Positions 24,319 to 32,765 of a DNA stretch of 64,000 nucleotides are shown here, in pieces. Under the pieces are notes generated by a model. That model searched no databases. It was not told the DNA's origin and was given only the letters and a program-made list of their open reading frames with translations. Position 1 is the first letter of the stretch, and the number at the start of each line of letters is the position of its first letter. The position numbers were made by a program, and so were the translations under genes. This stretch comes from Actinoallomurus oryzae (GTDB lineage Bacteria > Actinomycetota > Actinomycetes > Streptosporangiales > Streptosporangiaceae), in contig NZ_BAABHF010000034.1 in NCBI RefSeq assembly GCF_039541955.1, forward strand, positions 1 to 64,000. Direction: 5' to 3'.

Positions 24319-25317
24319 GTGGCGAAGGTAAAAAAGCAGCAAGGCCTGCTGACCGTCCTGCTGGCGCTCGCGGCCAATCTGGGCATCGCGCTGGCCAAGA
24401 CGGTCGCCGCGCTGATGACCGGCTCGGCGTCGATGGCGGCCGAGGCGGGGCACTCGTTCGTCGACTCGATCAACGAACTGCTCCTCCTCACCGCGCTGCG
24501 GCGCAGCGAGCGGCCCGCGGACTCGCGGCATCCCTTCGGCCACGGCACCGAGCGCTACTTCTGGTCGCTCCTCGTCGCCGTGTGCATCTTCGGGATGGGG
24601 GCGCTGTTCGCCTTCCTCCAGGGCTTCGGGGCGCTTCTCGGCAAGGGCGCCGAGGAGGCCAGCCCGCTCGTCGGCTACATCGTGCTGGCCATCTCGGCCG
24701 TGCTCGAGTCCGTCTCGTGGAGGCAGGCGTTCCGTGAGACCCGGAAGCACGCGCGCGAGCGCGGCGAGGGCTTCCTGGAGTTCCTCCGCGCGACCGACGA
24801 CCCGACCGCCAAGTCCGTGCTCTTCGAGGACTCGGCGGCGCTGCTCGGCATCGCCTTCGCCGCTCTCGGCCTGCTGACGCACCAGCTGACCGGCTCGGCC
24901 GTCGGCGACGGCGTCGCCTCGCTGCTCATCGGCCTGATGCTGTCGCTGGTCGCGTTCCTGCTCGGCCGCACGAACCGGGAACTCCTCGTCGGGCGCCAGG
25001 CACGGCCCGAGGTGCTCGAGGGCATGCGCCGGATGCTGACGGACGCGCCCGAGGTCGAAGAGCTCGTCGACCTGCTGACGATGAACGTCGGCACCGACCA
25101 GATCCTCGTCTGCGCAAGGCTGGACTTCGACGACTCACTCGGCGCCGCCGACGTCGAACGCGCGTGCGCGCGGCTCGACGGCGAGCTGCACGAGACGTAC
25201 CGCGAGGTCTATGAGGTCTTCCTCGAACCCGTGCCCCGCGACGACTCCGGCCTGCGCGAACGCGTTCTGGCCCGGTACGGTCGGCAACGTGAGGTCGTGT
25301 CCGACGAGACCGGCTGA
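24319..25317 (+). CDS. Cation diffusion facilitator (divalent metal exporter)
   Basis: The 332-residue CDF transporter has six transmembrane helices within about 10-215, the first metal-binding signature in helix II (ASMAAEAGHSFVDSINELLLL, HxxxD), the second in helix V (SVLFEDSAALLG, D-based), and a cytosolic C-terminal metallochaperone-like domain (about 225-310). A HPFGHGTERYFWSL loop follows helix II. It exports Zn, Fe, Mn or a related ion; the metal is not predictable. Starts at GTG 24319. Confidence 0.9.
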   Translation: MAKVKKQQGLLTVLLALAANLGIALAKTVAALMTGSASMAAEAGHSFVDSINELLLLTALRRSERPADSRHPFGHGTERYFWSLLVAVCIFGMGALFAFLQGFGALLGKGAEEASPLVGYIVLAISAVLESVSWRQAFRETRKHARERGEGFLEFLRATDDPTAKSVLFEDSAALLGIAFAALGLLTHQLTGSAVGDGVASLLIGLMLSLVAFLLGRTNRELLVGRQARPEVLEGMRRMLTDAPEVEELVDLLTMNVGTDQILVCARLDFDDSLGAADVERACARLDGELHETYREVYEVFLEPVPRDDSGLRERVLARYGRQREVVSDETG

Positions 25318-25362
25318 CCGCGTTCGCCGGTAAATGTCGGTGTCGCGGCCTAACGTCGGGGC

Positions 25363-26067
25363 GTGAACCGTACCGACCGGCTCTACGCGATCGTCGAAGA
25401 ACTCCGGGCGAGCTCACCCGGCCGGCGCACCGCCCGCTCGCTCGCCGACCGTTTCGACGTCAGCGTCCGCACCATCGAACGGGACGTGAGCGCGCTTCAG
25501 CAGGCGGGAGTGCCGATCTACGCCGACACCGGGCGCGGCGGCGGTTACACCCTCGACCGCACCCGCACCCTGCCCCCGATGAACTTCACCCCGGCGGAGG
25601 CGGTCGCCGTGGGCATCGCGCTGGGCCAGGCCACCGGAGCCCCGTTCGCCCGCTCCGCGCGCACCGCCCTGCTGAAGATCGTTGCCGCGATGTCGGCCGC
25701 CGACAGCGCCGAGGCGCGTGAGCTGGCCGAGCGGATCCAGTTCCTGGTGCCGGGCACGCAGGACGACCGCGCCGCCGTGCCCGCCGTCGTCGAGGAGGCC
25801 GTGGCACTGCGCCAGGTGGTGCGGCTGAGCTACGTCGACCGGGCCGGCGCCGAGACCGAGCGCGACGTCGAGCCGGTCGCGTTCGTGTCGGGCGCGCGCG
25901 ACTGGTACCTGGTCGGCTGGTGCCGTCTGCGCGAGGGCCCGCGCCTGTTCCGTATGGACCGCATCCGGCGGGCGTCCCTGCTGGATGAGACGGCGCCCGT
26001 ACGCGACTTCGGCGACATGGCACCGCGCGTTCCGGACCTGGTGGCGCACGCGCTCCAACTCGGCTGA
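25363..26067 (+). CDS. HTH-WYL (YafY-type) transcriptional regulator
   Basis: The 234-residue protein has an N-terminal DeoR-type helix-turn-helix (about 20-60, TARSLADRFDVSVRTIERDVSALQQAGVPIYADTG), then a WYL domain (about 135-225; VVRLSYVDRAG, WYLVGWCRLREGPRLFRMDRIR) that senses small ligands or nucleic acids. No long WCX tail, so it is a short variant. The VOC-family gene follows 92 bp downstream on the same strand, an association common for this regulator family, so it is the probable target. Confidence 0.88.
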   Translation: MNRTDRLYAIVEELRASSPGRRTARSLADRFDVSVRTIERDVSALQQAGVPIYADTGRGGGYTLDRTRTLPPMNFTPAEAVAVGIALGQATGAPFARSARTALLKIVAAMSAADSAEARELAERIQFLVPGTQDDRAAVPAVVEEAVALRQVVRLSYVDRAGAETERDVEPVAFVSGARDWYLVGWCRLREGPRLFRMDRIRRASLLDETAPVRDFGDMAPRVPDLVAHALQLG

Positions 26068-26159
26068 AAACACCGACATAGGGCTGTCGCCGTCGGACGG
26101 GATCGTACGTGTCGTCCCGCGCGGATCCGCGGGGAGTCCCATACCGGAAGGTGACGATG

Positions 26160-26528
26160 ATGAGTGCTCAGCAGTACAACGCGGTGGAATGGTTCGAGGT
26201 CGCGACCGACCGGCCGGAGGAGGCCCGGCGGTTCTACGGCGAGCTGTTCGGCTGGACGTTCGCCGGCGACGGGCCGTACCAGGAGATCACGGCGCCGGGC
26301 GCGGACCACGTCGGCGGCGGCCTCTCCGACACGGGGGGCCGGTTCCCCGGCTACGCCATCTTCTACGTGACGGTCGAGGACGTGGCGGGGACGCTGGCGA
26401 AGGCGGAGTCGCTGGGCGCCAAGGCGATCGTGCCGGCGACGACCACGCCGGACGGTCTGGTCTTCGCCCAGCTGCGCGACGCGACCGGCAACCACTTCGG
26501 CATCTTCACCCCGCCGCCCAGGGCCTGA
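26160..26528 (+). CDS. VOC-family (glyoxalase/bleomycin resistance-like) protein
   Basis: The 122-residue vicinal oxygen chelate protein has two beta-alpha-beta-beta-beta modules, with WFEVATDRPEEARRFYGELFGW at the start and a C-terminal ATGNHFGIFTPP strand. The E and H ligand positions are only partly conserved, so catalysis is uncertain. GGAAGG lies eight bases before the ATG at 26160. Alternative ATG at 26157. Confidence 0.85.
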   Translation: MSAQQYNAVEWFEVATDRPEEARRFYGELFGWTFAGDGPYQEITAPGADHVGGGLSDTGGRFPGYAIFYVTVEDVAGTLAKAESLGAKAIVPATTTPDGLVFAQLRDATGNHFGIFTPPPRA

Positions 26529-26551
26529 TCCGGCGCCTGTGCCGACGCCGG

Positions 26552-26797
26552 TCAGTCAAGCGTCCAGAGGTGGACGGGCGGGCCGGCGTCGACGTCGCGG
26601 CCCGCGGCGGCGGCCGGCGCGCGAAAGCACGCCTCGAAGCGGGCGTCGATCTCGGCGTCCAGGCCGTCGTCGTCGCGCTGCCACGGGTCGCCTCGGCCGT
26701 CGAGCAGCCGGAGGACCTCGGCGAAGTGCTCCCCGCCGAGCATGTGGTACGGCCGGTCCGGCGGATTCCACCGGAGCCCCTCCGCCTGCTCCGCCAC
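26552..26797 (-). CDS. Small hypothetical protein
   Basis: An 81-residue frame starting at a GTG with GGGGG six bases upstream. The protein is acidic and contains RWNPPDRPYHMLGGEHFAEVLRLL. No family recognised, no membrane segment. Converges on the VOC gene (24-bp gap) and follows the LppY/LpqO gene (60-bp gap). Codon bias fits the region, but it could be spurious. Confidence 0.4.
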   Translation of the reverse strand: MAEQAEGLRWNPPDRPYHMLGGEHFAEVLRLLDGRGDPWQRDDDGLDAEIDARFEACFRAPAAAAGRDVDAGPPVHLWTLD

Positions 26798-26856
26798 GGT
26801 GTCCCCCAAACTCTCCGGCGTACCGCGACGCGACGTCGCGCAGCCCCTGCGTCGCG

Positions 26857-27813
26857 TCAGTGGTGGGGCGCGTGGACCTGGTCGAGCCCCGCGCGCAGGG
26901 CGCGGGCGAGTTCGATGGCGTTCCCGGTCTTCCAGAAGTGCATGTAGAACAGGCGGGGCTGCTCGTACAGCATGTGGTTGTGCAGCTCGACGATGGTCAT
27001 GCCGTGCGAGCGCAGGGCGTTGATCACCGGGTTGACCTGGTCGGCGGTCATGGTGAAGTCGCCGTTGACCGCGGCGCGCCCGCCTCCCAGGGGCTGGAAC
27101 ATCAGCAGGGTCGAGGCCTCCATCAGGTACGGCAGCGTGATGTGGGCGCGGGTGTCGGTGACCTTCTGGGCGACGGGGATGTGGTACTGCAGCACGCCGT
27201 TCTCGTCCTCGCCCTTGGCGCCGATGACGCGGTCCAGCGCCGCGGTGTCCAGGGCGACCGGCGGTTCGGTGGTCTCCGGCTGGTTGAGAGGGATGCCGGT
27301 CCGCGCGAGAGCGGTGTGCATCGTACGGGCGATGCGGACCGGATCGCCCAGCGCCCAGTAGTGCATCCACCAGAGCCGCGGGGTCTCGTCCTGGATGTGC
27401 TTGTGGAGCGCGGTGATCTCCACACCGCCCTGCCGCAGGGCGTCGGCGACCTTGCTCACCTCGGAGCTCTTGAGCGTGACCTCACCGATCATCAGGGCCT
27501 TGCCGGGGCCGGTCCGGTGGAAGGAGGCCTCGGCGTTCAGCTCCATGCCGGGGTTCTCCCGTACGCCGGCGTTGACGACCCGCAGGTCGGTGCGCAGCCA
27601 CTCGGCGGTGTGCACATCACCGGCCTCGGTCTGGAGCGGCCGGCCGATGGCGCGGCCCACGGCGTTCCAGTCGACGTCACCGGCCTTCGCCAGGGCCGGC
27701 CCGCCGGTCATGGCGAGCACGGCGGCGGCCGTCGCCAGGATCGGCGCGCGGCGGCGGAACCCGTGTGCCGACGCCCGTGAGGCGCGTATTCGCTGCGGGC
27801 ATGGACCGGTCAT
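26857..27813 (-). CDS. Exported LppY/LpqO-family (DUF1259) protein
   Basis: The 318-residue protein has a signal sequence (basic start, hydrophobic ILATAAAVLAMTGGPALA, cleavage near residue 42). The mature part holds two homologous copies, at about 85-190 and 225-310. Each has a strand-helix unit ending in a HKHIQDETPRLWWMHYW or HNHMLYEQPRLFYMHFW motif, rich in His and aromatic residues. Mycobacterial LppY and LpqO are lipoproteins of this family, but here there is no lipobox Cys. The ATG at 27813 has GGAGGA six bases upstream. The conserved His suggests metal binding; function unknown. Confidence 0.85.
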   Translation of the reverse strand: MTGPCPQRIRASRASAHGFRRRAPILATAAAVLAMTGGPALAKAGDVDWNAVGRAIGRPLQTEAGDVHTAEWLRTDLRVVNAGVRENPGMELNAEASFHRTGPGKALMIGEVTLKSSEVSKVADALRQGGVEITALHKHIQDETPRLWWMHYWALGDPVRIARTMHTALARTGIPLNQPETTEPPVALDTAALDRVIGAKGEDENGVLQYHIPVAQKVTDTRAHITLPYLMEASTLLMFQPLGGGRAAVNGDFTMTADQVNPVINALRSHGMTIVELHNHMLYEQPRLFYMHFWKTGNAIELARALRAGLDQVHAPHH

Positions 27814-28107
27814 CGTCTTCCTCCCCCCGCGGACCGAGGTGTTGGAGTCCGATAGGTGAGCCATTCCCCGGTTTCGAGGGCGCATACCACCCCGTACGGC
27901 CAGCGGGTGCTCGCCGGCGCCGGAGCCCGGAACGCGAGCGGATCCGCCCCTCCGGCCGGGTGCGGTCAGTACAAGGGGGTGGCCGACCTCGAGCCCTGAC
28001 GGATCCCGTGATGCGCGCCTCCCGGGACTCGGGTCGCGCGATGCCGCCCGCGGGGGCCGGGCTCCGGGCAGGGCGTGGATGTCGGTGGCTTGACGTTTAA
28101 TCGGGGC

Positions 28108-30099
28108 GTGAACATAGGTGAGCGCATCGCTGAGCTGGCCGCTGAGGTCAAGCGCCTGAACGACCTGTATTACGGCACCGGCGACAGCCCGCTGCCGGAC
28201 GCCGACTACGACGCGTTGAAGGACGAGCTGGCGGCGCTCGTCGCCGAGCACCCGGAGCTGGAGCCGGCCGACAGCCCGCTCGGCAAGGTCAACGCGCCGG
28301 CGGAGCTGACCGGCCCGACCGTGCGGCACGCGCGTCCGATGCTCTCGCTGGCGAAGGCCACCGATGAGGAGCAGATCCGTACGTTCTGCGGGCGCTTCGG
28401 CGGCCAGGTCTTCCGCGTGTCGGAAAAGCTCGACGGGCTTTCTCTCAGCGTGGTCTACGTCGACGGCAGCCTGGACTACGTCGCCACGCGCGGCACGGGC
28501 GCGGTCGGTGAACTGGTGACCGAGAAGGTGCGCCATGTGATTCCCGGTCTGCCGGTCGAGATCGAGGTGCCGGGGCGTGTGGAGGTCCGCGGTGAGGCGG
28601 TGATGTTGCGGTCGGTGTGGGCCGCCTACAACGAGGCGCACCCGGACCGGACGCTGACCAACCCGCGGTCGGGCGCGGCGGGCACGCTGGTGCTGAAGGA
28701 TCCCGTGGCGGCCGCGAAAGCCGAGCGGCTGCTGCGGTTCTTCGCGTTCGGTGCCGATCGTGACGGCGTCGCGCTGGAGGTCCCGGCGGGGTTCGATCCG
28801 GTCGCCCAGTATGTGTGCGCGAGCGTCGAGGAGGTGCTGACCGCGATCGATGAGATCGGCGGGCGCCGTGACGGGCTGGACTACGACATCGACGGCGCGG
28901 TCGTGCGGTTGCACGAGCCGGCGGCGTTCGACGCGGCGGGCTTCAACAGCGCCGAGCCGCGTGGGGCGATCGCGTTCAAGTATCCGCCGGAGGAGAAGCT
29001 GACGAAACTGCTGTCGGTGGAGTGGCCGGTGGGCAAGATCGGCCGGGTTCCGCCGCGGGCGCGGGTCGAGCCGGTGTTCGTCGGCGGAGTGACCGTGGAG
29101 AACATCACCCTCCACAACCCGAGGTTGATCCGTGAGCGCGATCTGCGGATCGGGGACACGGTGGCGGTCGTACGGCGTGGCGATGTGATCCCGTTCGCCG
29201 GCCGCTCGCTGCCCGAGCGGCGCGATGGGAGCGAGGTCGAGATCGTCCCGCCGGCGCACTGTCCGTCGTGCGGCTCGGAGCTGGAGGTCCGTGGCACCGG
29301 TGAGGAGCGCTGGTGTGTGAATCTGCAGTGCCCGGCGCAGGTCACGCGCCGGCTGATGCACTGGGCCTCGCGGCAGGCGGCCGACATGGAGGGCGTCGGT
29401 GATGTCTGGATCGAAAAGCTCGCCGAGGACGGGGTGCTCAAGCGCCGCAGCGACTTCTACGATCTGACGGCTGAGCAGTTGCTCGGCTATGAGCGGATGG
29501 GCGAGGTCAGCGCCAAGAACATGGTCGACTCGATCGCGTCCTCCAAGGGCATGGGGCTGCGGCGCGCGTTGATCGGCATGGCGATCCCGATGGCCTCCGA
29601 GGGCACGGCCAAGCGCCTGTGCCTGGCCGGCTACGAGCGCATCGAGGACGTCGCGGCGGCGACGGCCGAGGACCTGGTGGCGATCCGCGACATCGGCCCG
29701 AAAGCCGCCGCGAGCATCGTCGACTTCTTCGCCCGCACGGACGTCAAGGAAGAAATCGCCCGGCTGCGTGAGCGCGGCGTGAACCTCGACGTGCTGGACG
29801 AGGACCGGCCGCTCGACGCGGCGGCCGCGCACGACTCGCCGCTGAAGGGCAGGTCGGTCGTGATCACCGGCGCCTTCACCGATCCACGCTCGGGCGCGAA
29901 GATCAGCCGCCCGGACGTCACGCGCCTGGTCGAGCAGGCGGCGGCGACGACCGCCTCGTCGGTCTCGGCCAACACCGACTACCTGCTCGCCGGCGAGAAC
30001 GTCGGCGCGTCCAAGACCGGCAAAGCCGACAAGCTCGGCGTCACGGTCGTCCGCCAGGACGAGTTGTGGCAGTGGCTGGCCGAGGCCGGCGTGCTTTAG
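28108..30099 (+). CDS. ligA: NAD-dependent DNA ligase, divergent paralogue
   Basis: The 663-residue protein shows all LigA domains: NAD-binding Ia (1-60, with YYGTGDSPLPDADYDAL), adenylation domain with Lys107 in SEKLDGLSLSV (KxDG), OB fold, a four-Cys zinc finger (CPSC ... WCVNLQC), helix-hairpin-helix repeats and a C-terminal BRCT (about 590-660). However the usual ATRGDGxxGED motif reads ATRGTGAVGEL, and NPRNAAAGSLRQ reads NPRSGAAGTLVL. These changes suggest a secondary ligase and not the replicative one. GTG at 28108 chosen because the first conserved helix follows. Its end overlaps the convergent exporter by 59 bp. Confidence 0.9.
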   Translation: MNIGERIAELAAEVKRLNDLYYGTGDSPLPDADYDALKDELAALVAEHPELEPADSPLGKVNAPAELTGPTVRHARPMLSLAKATDEEQIRTFCGRFGGQVFRVSEKLDGLSLSVVYVDGSLDYVATRGTGAVGELVTEKVRHVIPGLPVEIEVPGRVEVRGEAVMLRSVWAAYNEAHPDRTLTNPRSGAAGTLVLKDPVAAAKAERLLRFFAFGADRDGVALEVPAGFDPVAQYVCASVEEVLTAIDEIGGRRDGLDYDIDGAVVRLHEPAAFDAAGFNSAEPRGAIAFKYPPEEKLTKLLSVEWPVGKIGRVPPRARVEPVFVGGVTVENITLHNPRLIRERDLRIGDTVAVVRRGDVIPFAGRSLPERRDGSEVEIVPPAHCPSCGSELEVRGTGEERWCVNLQCPAQVTRRLMHWASRQAADMEGVGDVWIEKLAEDGVLKRRSDFYDLTAEQLLGYERMGEVSAKNMVDSIASSKGMGLRRALIGMAIPMASEGTAKRLCLAGYERIEDVAAATAEDLVAIRDIGPKAAASIVDFFARTDVKEEIARLRERGVNLDVLDEDRPLDAAAAHDSPLKGRSVVITGAFTDPRSGAKISRPDVTRLVEQAAATTASSVSANTDYLLAGENVGASKTGKADKLGVTVVRQDELWQWLAEAGVL

Positions 30100-31027
30100 G
30101 GCGTGTCTCAAAGCCCCGCTGTCCGCGGGACGGGGCCTTCGCCGCGGGCGGACGCCTCGACGGTAGCGAGACGATGACGAGCCCGCCGAGCAGCAGGACG
30201 GAACCCGCGGTCACCGGCGTGGACATGCGCTCGCCGAGGACGGAGACGGCCAGGACGGTGGCGACCAGCGGTTCGGCCAGTGACAGCGTGCCCGCGGTCG
30301 CGGCGGTGACGCGGCGCAGGCCGGCGACGAAGAACCAGTACGCCAGCGCCGCGGTGACCGGGCCGAGCCACGCGATCAGGGCGAGCCCGCGTACGGTGCC
30401 GAGCGCGGGCAGCCCGGCCAGGGTCCACGGAGCGAGGACCGCCCCACCGGCCAGCAGCGTCACCGAGACGGCGGCCGGCATGCCGACGCCCCCTTGGATG
30501 AGCCGCTTGGCCGACACCGTGTAGACGCCGAAGCATCCCCCGGCCAACGCGCCGAACGCCGCGCCGTACGCGTCGATCCGTACGGGGCCGGCCGGCGTCA
30601 TCACGAGGGCGCAGCCGGCGATCGCGAACGCCGTGCCGCCGATCCAGCGCCGTGTCAGCGGGGTGCCGAGCACCAGCCGTTCGCAGACGCCGGTGCTGAC
30701 CGGCGCGATCCCGAACGCGATGGCGGTCGCGACGGCCGCCCCCGTCCGCGCGACCGAGGTCATGAACGCGGCCTGGAACGTCGCGGTGGCGGCGGAGGCG
30801 GCCAGCAGCGGCGGCCACGACGTGCGGGACAGCGTGCGGTACGCACCGGGAGCCGTCACCAGAACGGTGACCGCCAGCACGACGCCGCCGAGGAGGATCC
30901 GGGCACCGCCCAGGGCGACCGGACCCGCGGGGACGTCGGCCAGCAGCTGGGCCGGACCGACGGTGCCCCACAGGATCCCGGCCATGAGCACCAGCAGCAC
31001 TCCGGAAACGTCGTTTCGTTGCTCCAT
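30041..31027 (-). CDS. EamA/DMT-family transporter
   Basis: The 328-residue protein has ten hydrophobic helices forming two EamA repeats (about 8-140 and 150-290), with LMAGILWGTVGPAQ at the start of the first and the second repeat ending in LLLGGLVIVSLP. The C-terminal 35 residues are a basic Arg/Pro tail that overlaps the ligase gene on the other strand. Members export amino acids, purines or other metabolites. An Lrp-type regulator lies just upstream on the same strand and may sense the exported amino acid. Confidence 0.88.
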   Translation of the reverse strand: MEQRNDVSGVLLVLMAGILWGTVGPAQLLADVPAGPVALGGARILLGGVVLAVTVLVTAPGAYRTLSRTSWPPLLAASAATATFQAAFMTSVARTGAAVATAIAFGIAPVSTGVCERLVLGTPLTRRWIGGTAFAIAGCALVMTPAGPVRIDAYGAAFGALAGGCFGVYTVSAKRLIQGGVGMPAAVSVTLLAGGAVLAPWTLAGLPALGTVRGLALIAWLGPVTAALAYWFFVAGLRRVTAATAGTLSLAEPLVATVLAVSVLGERMSTPVTAGSVLLLGGLVIVSLPSRRPPAAKAPSRGQRGFETRPKARRPRPATATTRPGGRP

Positions 31028-31054
31028 GGCCGCGACGCTAGTGAGAAGTGCGCT

Positions 31055-31092
31055 GTATCAGATCGTCGGCCGAACTTCGTTCGCGCTGATAC
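31055..31092. promoter_or_regulatory. GTATCAG / CTGATAC inverted repeat before the exporter gene
   Basis: Seven-base perfect arms separated by 24 bp, located 28-65 bp before the exporter start. A site for the upstream Lrp-type protein is possible. The wide spacing makes this weak. Confidence 0.25.
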
Positions 31093-31136
31093 GCCATGAC
31101 CGTCACTCGTTCGCCGCTCGCGGCCTCACACCGCGT

Positions 31137-31628
31137 TCAGCCGTACGACGTTCGGGGATCCCGCTCCACGACGTCGGAAAGTTCGGACTGCTCGGCCGGC
31201 TGTACGTAGTCGAACACCACGGTGGTGCGCACGTCCACGAACTCCTTGCGTCGCGCGAGGCGGTCGAGGACGAAGTCCCGCAGGTAGCGCGTGCTGGGTA
31301 CCGCGACGTGAACGAGGAGGTCCTCGTTGCCCGTCACGACGAACACCCCCAGCGTCTCGGGGAGCTTGGCCATGCTGTCCCGCACCGATTCGATGGCCTC
31401 CCGCGACTGCGGCCTGATCCGGATCGAGATCAGCGCCTGGACGCTGCGGCCGAGCGCCGTCATGTCCACCCCGGCGTGGAAACCGGTGATCACTCCGCGC
31501 TCGCGCAGGGCGCGCGTCCGCTCCAGGGCGGTCGACGGGGCGATCCCCACCGCCTGGGCCAGCTCCCGGTTGGTCTGCCGGCCGTCTCGCTGCAACCGGC
31601 GCAGGATCTCCCGGTCCACCGCGTCCAC
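31137..31628 (-). CDS. Lrp/AsnC-family transcriptional regulator
   Basis: The 163-residue protein has an N-terminal HTH (about 1-50, DREILRRLQRDGRQTNRELAQAVGIAPSTALERTRALRERGVI) and a C-terminal RAM ligand domain (about 65-145). GTG start with GGAGGGG seven bases upstream. It lies 109 bp before the exporter gene on the same strand, so regulation of amino-acid export is likely by analogy to Lrp-transporter pairs. The 179-bp gap upstream (31629-31807) shows no gene. Confidence 0.9.
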   Translation of the reverse strand: MDAVDREILRRLQRDGRQTNRELAQAVGIAPSTALERTRALRERGVITGFHAGVDMTALGRSVQALISIRIRPQSREAIESVRDSMAKLPETLGVFVVTGNEDLLVHVAVPSTRYLRDFVLDRLARRKEFVDVRTTVVFDYVQPAEQSELSDVVERDPRTSYG

Positions 31629-31807
31629 GAAAACCCCTCCATCACGCCGAACTCCGTACGCGCGACGTCGGCTCGCCGCCGCTATCGCCGAATTTTATTC
31701 GGCCGTCCCGGAGGCGGCTCGGAGCGCGGCGCCAGGGGTGCTTCGGCTGGTTCTCCGCGGCGTAGGGCCGCGGTTCCGCCTCCTACGCGCCACCCGGCGG
31801 CGCTTGG

Positions 31808-32542
31808 TCACTGGGCGTCGGGCTCGTGGGTCGCGGGTTTGGTGTGGAGGACTTCGCGGGCCTGTTCGGCGGCCCGGGTGAGGCTCTCGGTGACGAAGTC
31901 GAGGAAGCGGGCGATGTTCTCGAGGCGGGTGGCGGCGGGCGTGTCGGGGCCGAGGACGCCGACGCCCTTGCGTGCGGTCTCGACGAGCTGGGCGTTGTCC
32001 CGCGCGCTGCGGATCATCGACTGGTACCAGAGGTCGTCGTCGACGACGTAGCGCTCGCGGCGGTGTTCGTCGCGCTCGCGGCGGACCAGGTCCAGGCTCT
32101 CCAGGAACGCGATCGCCTTGGAGATGGACGCGGGGCTGACGTGGAGGCGCTGGGCCAGTTCGGAGGCGGTGAGGCTGCCCGCGTCGGTGGTGTAGAGGCA
32201 GCCCAGCACCCGGGCCATCATCTTGGGCAGGCCCGACTGCATGAAGACGGTCGTGAGCATCTCCTCGTACTCGCGCACGGCTTCGGGGTCGCGTCCGTGG
32301 GGTTGCGGGGCCGCCTGCGGCTCCCGGGGCGCGGCCTGCCTGCGCCGGTGGGTGCGGCGTTCGGTCGCGCGGTGGGCCAGGTCGGCGCGGTACGCGGTGG
32401 GGCCGCCGTTGCGCATCACCTCGCGGGTGATCGTGGAGGTGGGGCGGTCCAGGCGTCTGGCGATCTCGGCGTAGGCGAGGCCGTCAGCCAGCCCCAGCGC
32501 GATCTGCTGGCGGTCCTGCTGGGTGAGCCTGCCTCCGGGCAT
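31808..32542 (-). CDS. MarR/GbsR-type regulator with an N-terminal IS30-transposase-like HTH
   Basis: The 244-residue protein has two DNA-binding modules. Residues 1-50 (LTQQDRQQIALGLADGLAYAEIARRLDRPTSTITREVMRNGG) match the HTH_38 domain of IS30-type transposases, here without any catalytic core. Residues about 95-175 form a MarR/GbsR winged helix (LTASELAQRLHVSPASISKAIAFLESLDLVRRERDEHRRERYVV). The rest is a C-terminal helical tail. It is divergent from the DUF4097 gene across a 223-bp region with repeated TGCAAC sites and probably represses both directions. Confidence 0.85.
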   Translation of the reverse strand: MPGGRLTQQDRQQIALGLADGLAYAEIARRLDRPTSTITREVMRNGGPTAYRADLAHRATERRTHRRRQAAPREPQAAPQPHGRDPEAVREYEEMLTTVFMQSGLPKMMARVLGCLYTTDAGSLTASELAQRLHVSPASISKAIAFLESLDLVRRERDEHRRERYVVDDDLWYQSMIRSARDNAQLVETARKGVGVLGPDTPAATRLENIARFLDFVTESLTRAAEQAREVLHTKPATHEPDAQ

Positions 32543-32599
32543 CGCGATCTCCCTCGTGTTCCTCCGACGCCTCCACCTTAGCGTTAACCTTCAATCCAT

Positions 32600-32649
32600 T
32601 GCAACGAACAGATGACCCTTGTTGCATTACCTTTCACGACCACTGCAAC
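32600..32649. promoter_or_regulatory. TGCAAC/GTTGCA operator cluster
   Basis: TGCAAC at 32600-32605 faces GTTGCA at 32621-32626 across 15 bp, and a further TGCAACGA occurs at 32644. The sites lie in an A+T-rich intergenic stretch between the MarR/IS30-HTH regulator and the DUF4097 gene and are the most likely operators for that regulator. Confidence 0.5.
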
Positions 32650-32765
32650 GATTAGTTGGCTGTGACCTGCAGATGCATGGTCTTCATGCAAAGGTCTGGT
32701 TGTTCAATCAGTGAAGGCAACGTAGCGTTTCCAGTGTTCGAAACAACGAGCACAGGGAGCACACG

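Noticed and set aside
28000..30111. Minus-strand open frame running on from the DUF1259 gene, antisense to ligA
   Set aside because: The DUF1259 gene has a good start with Shine-Dalgarno at 27813. The extension is antisense to the ligase.
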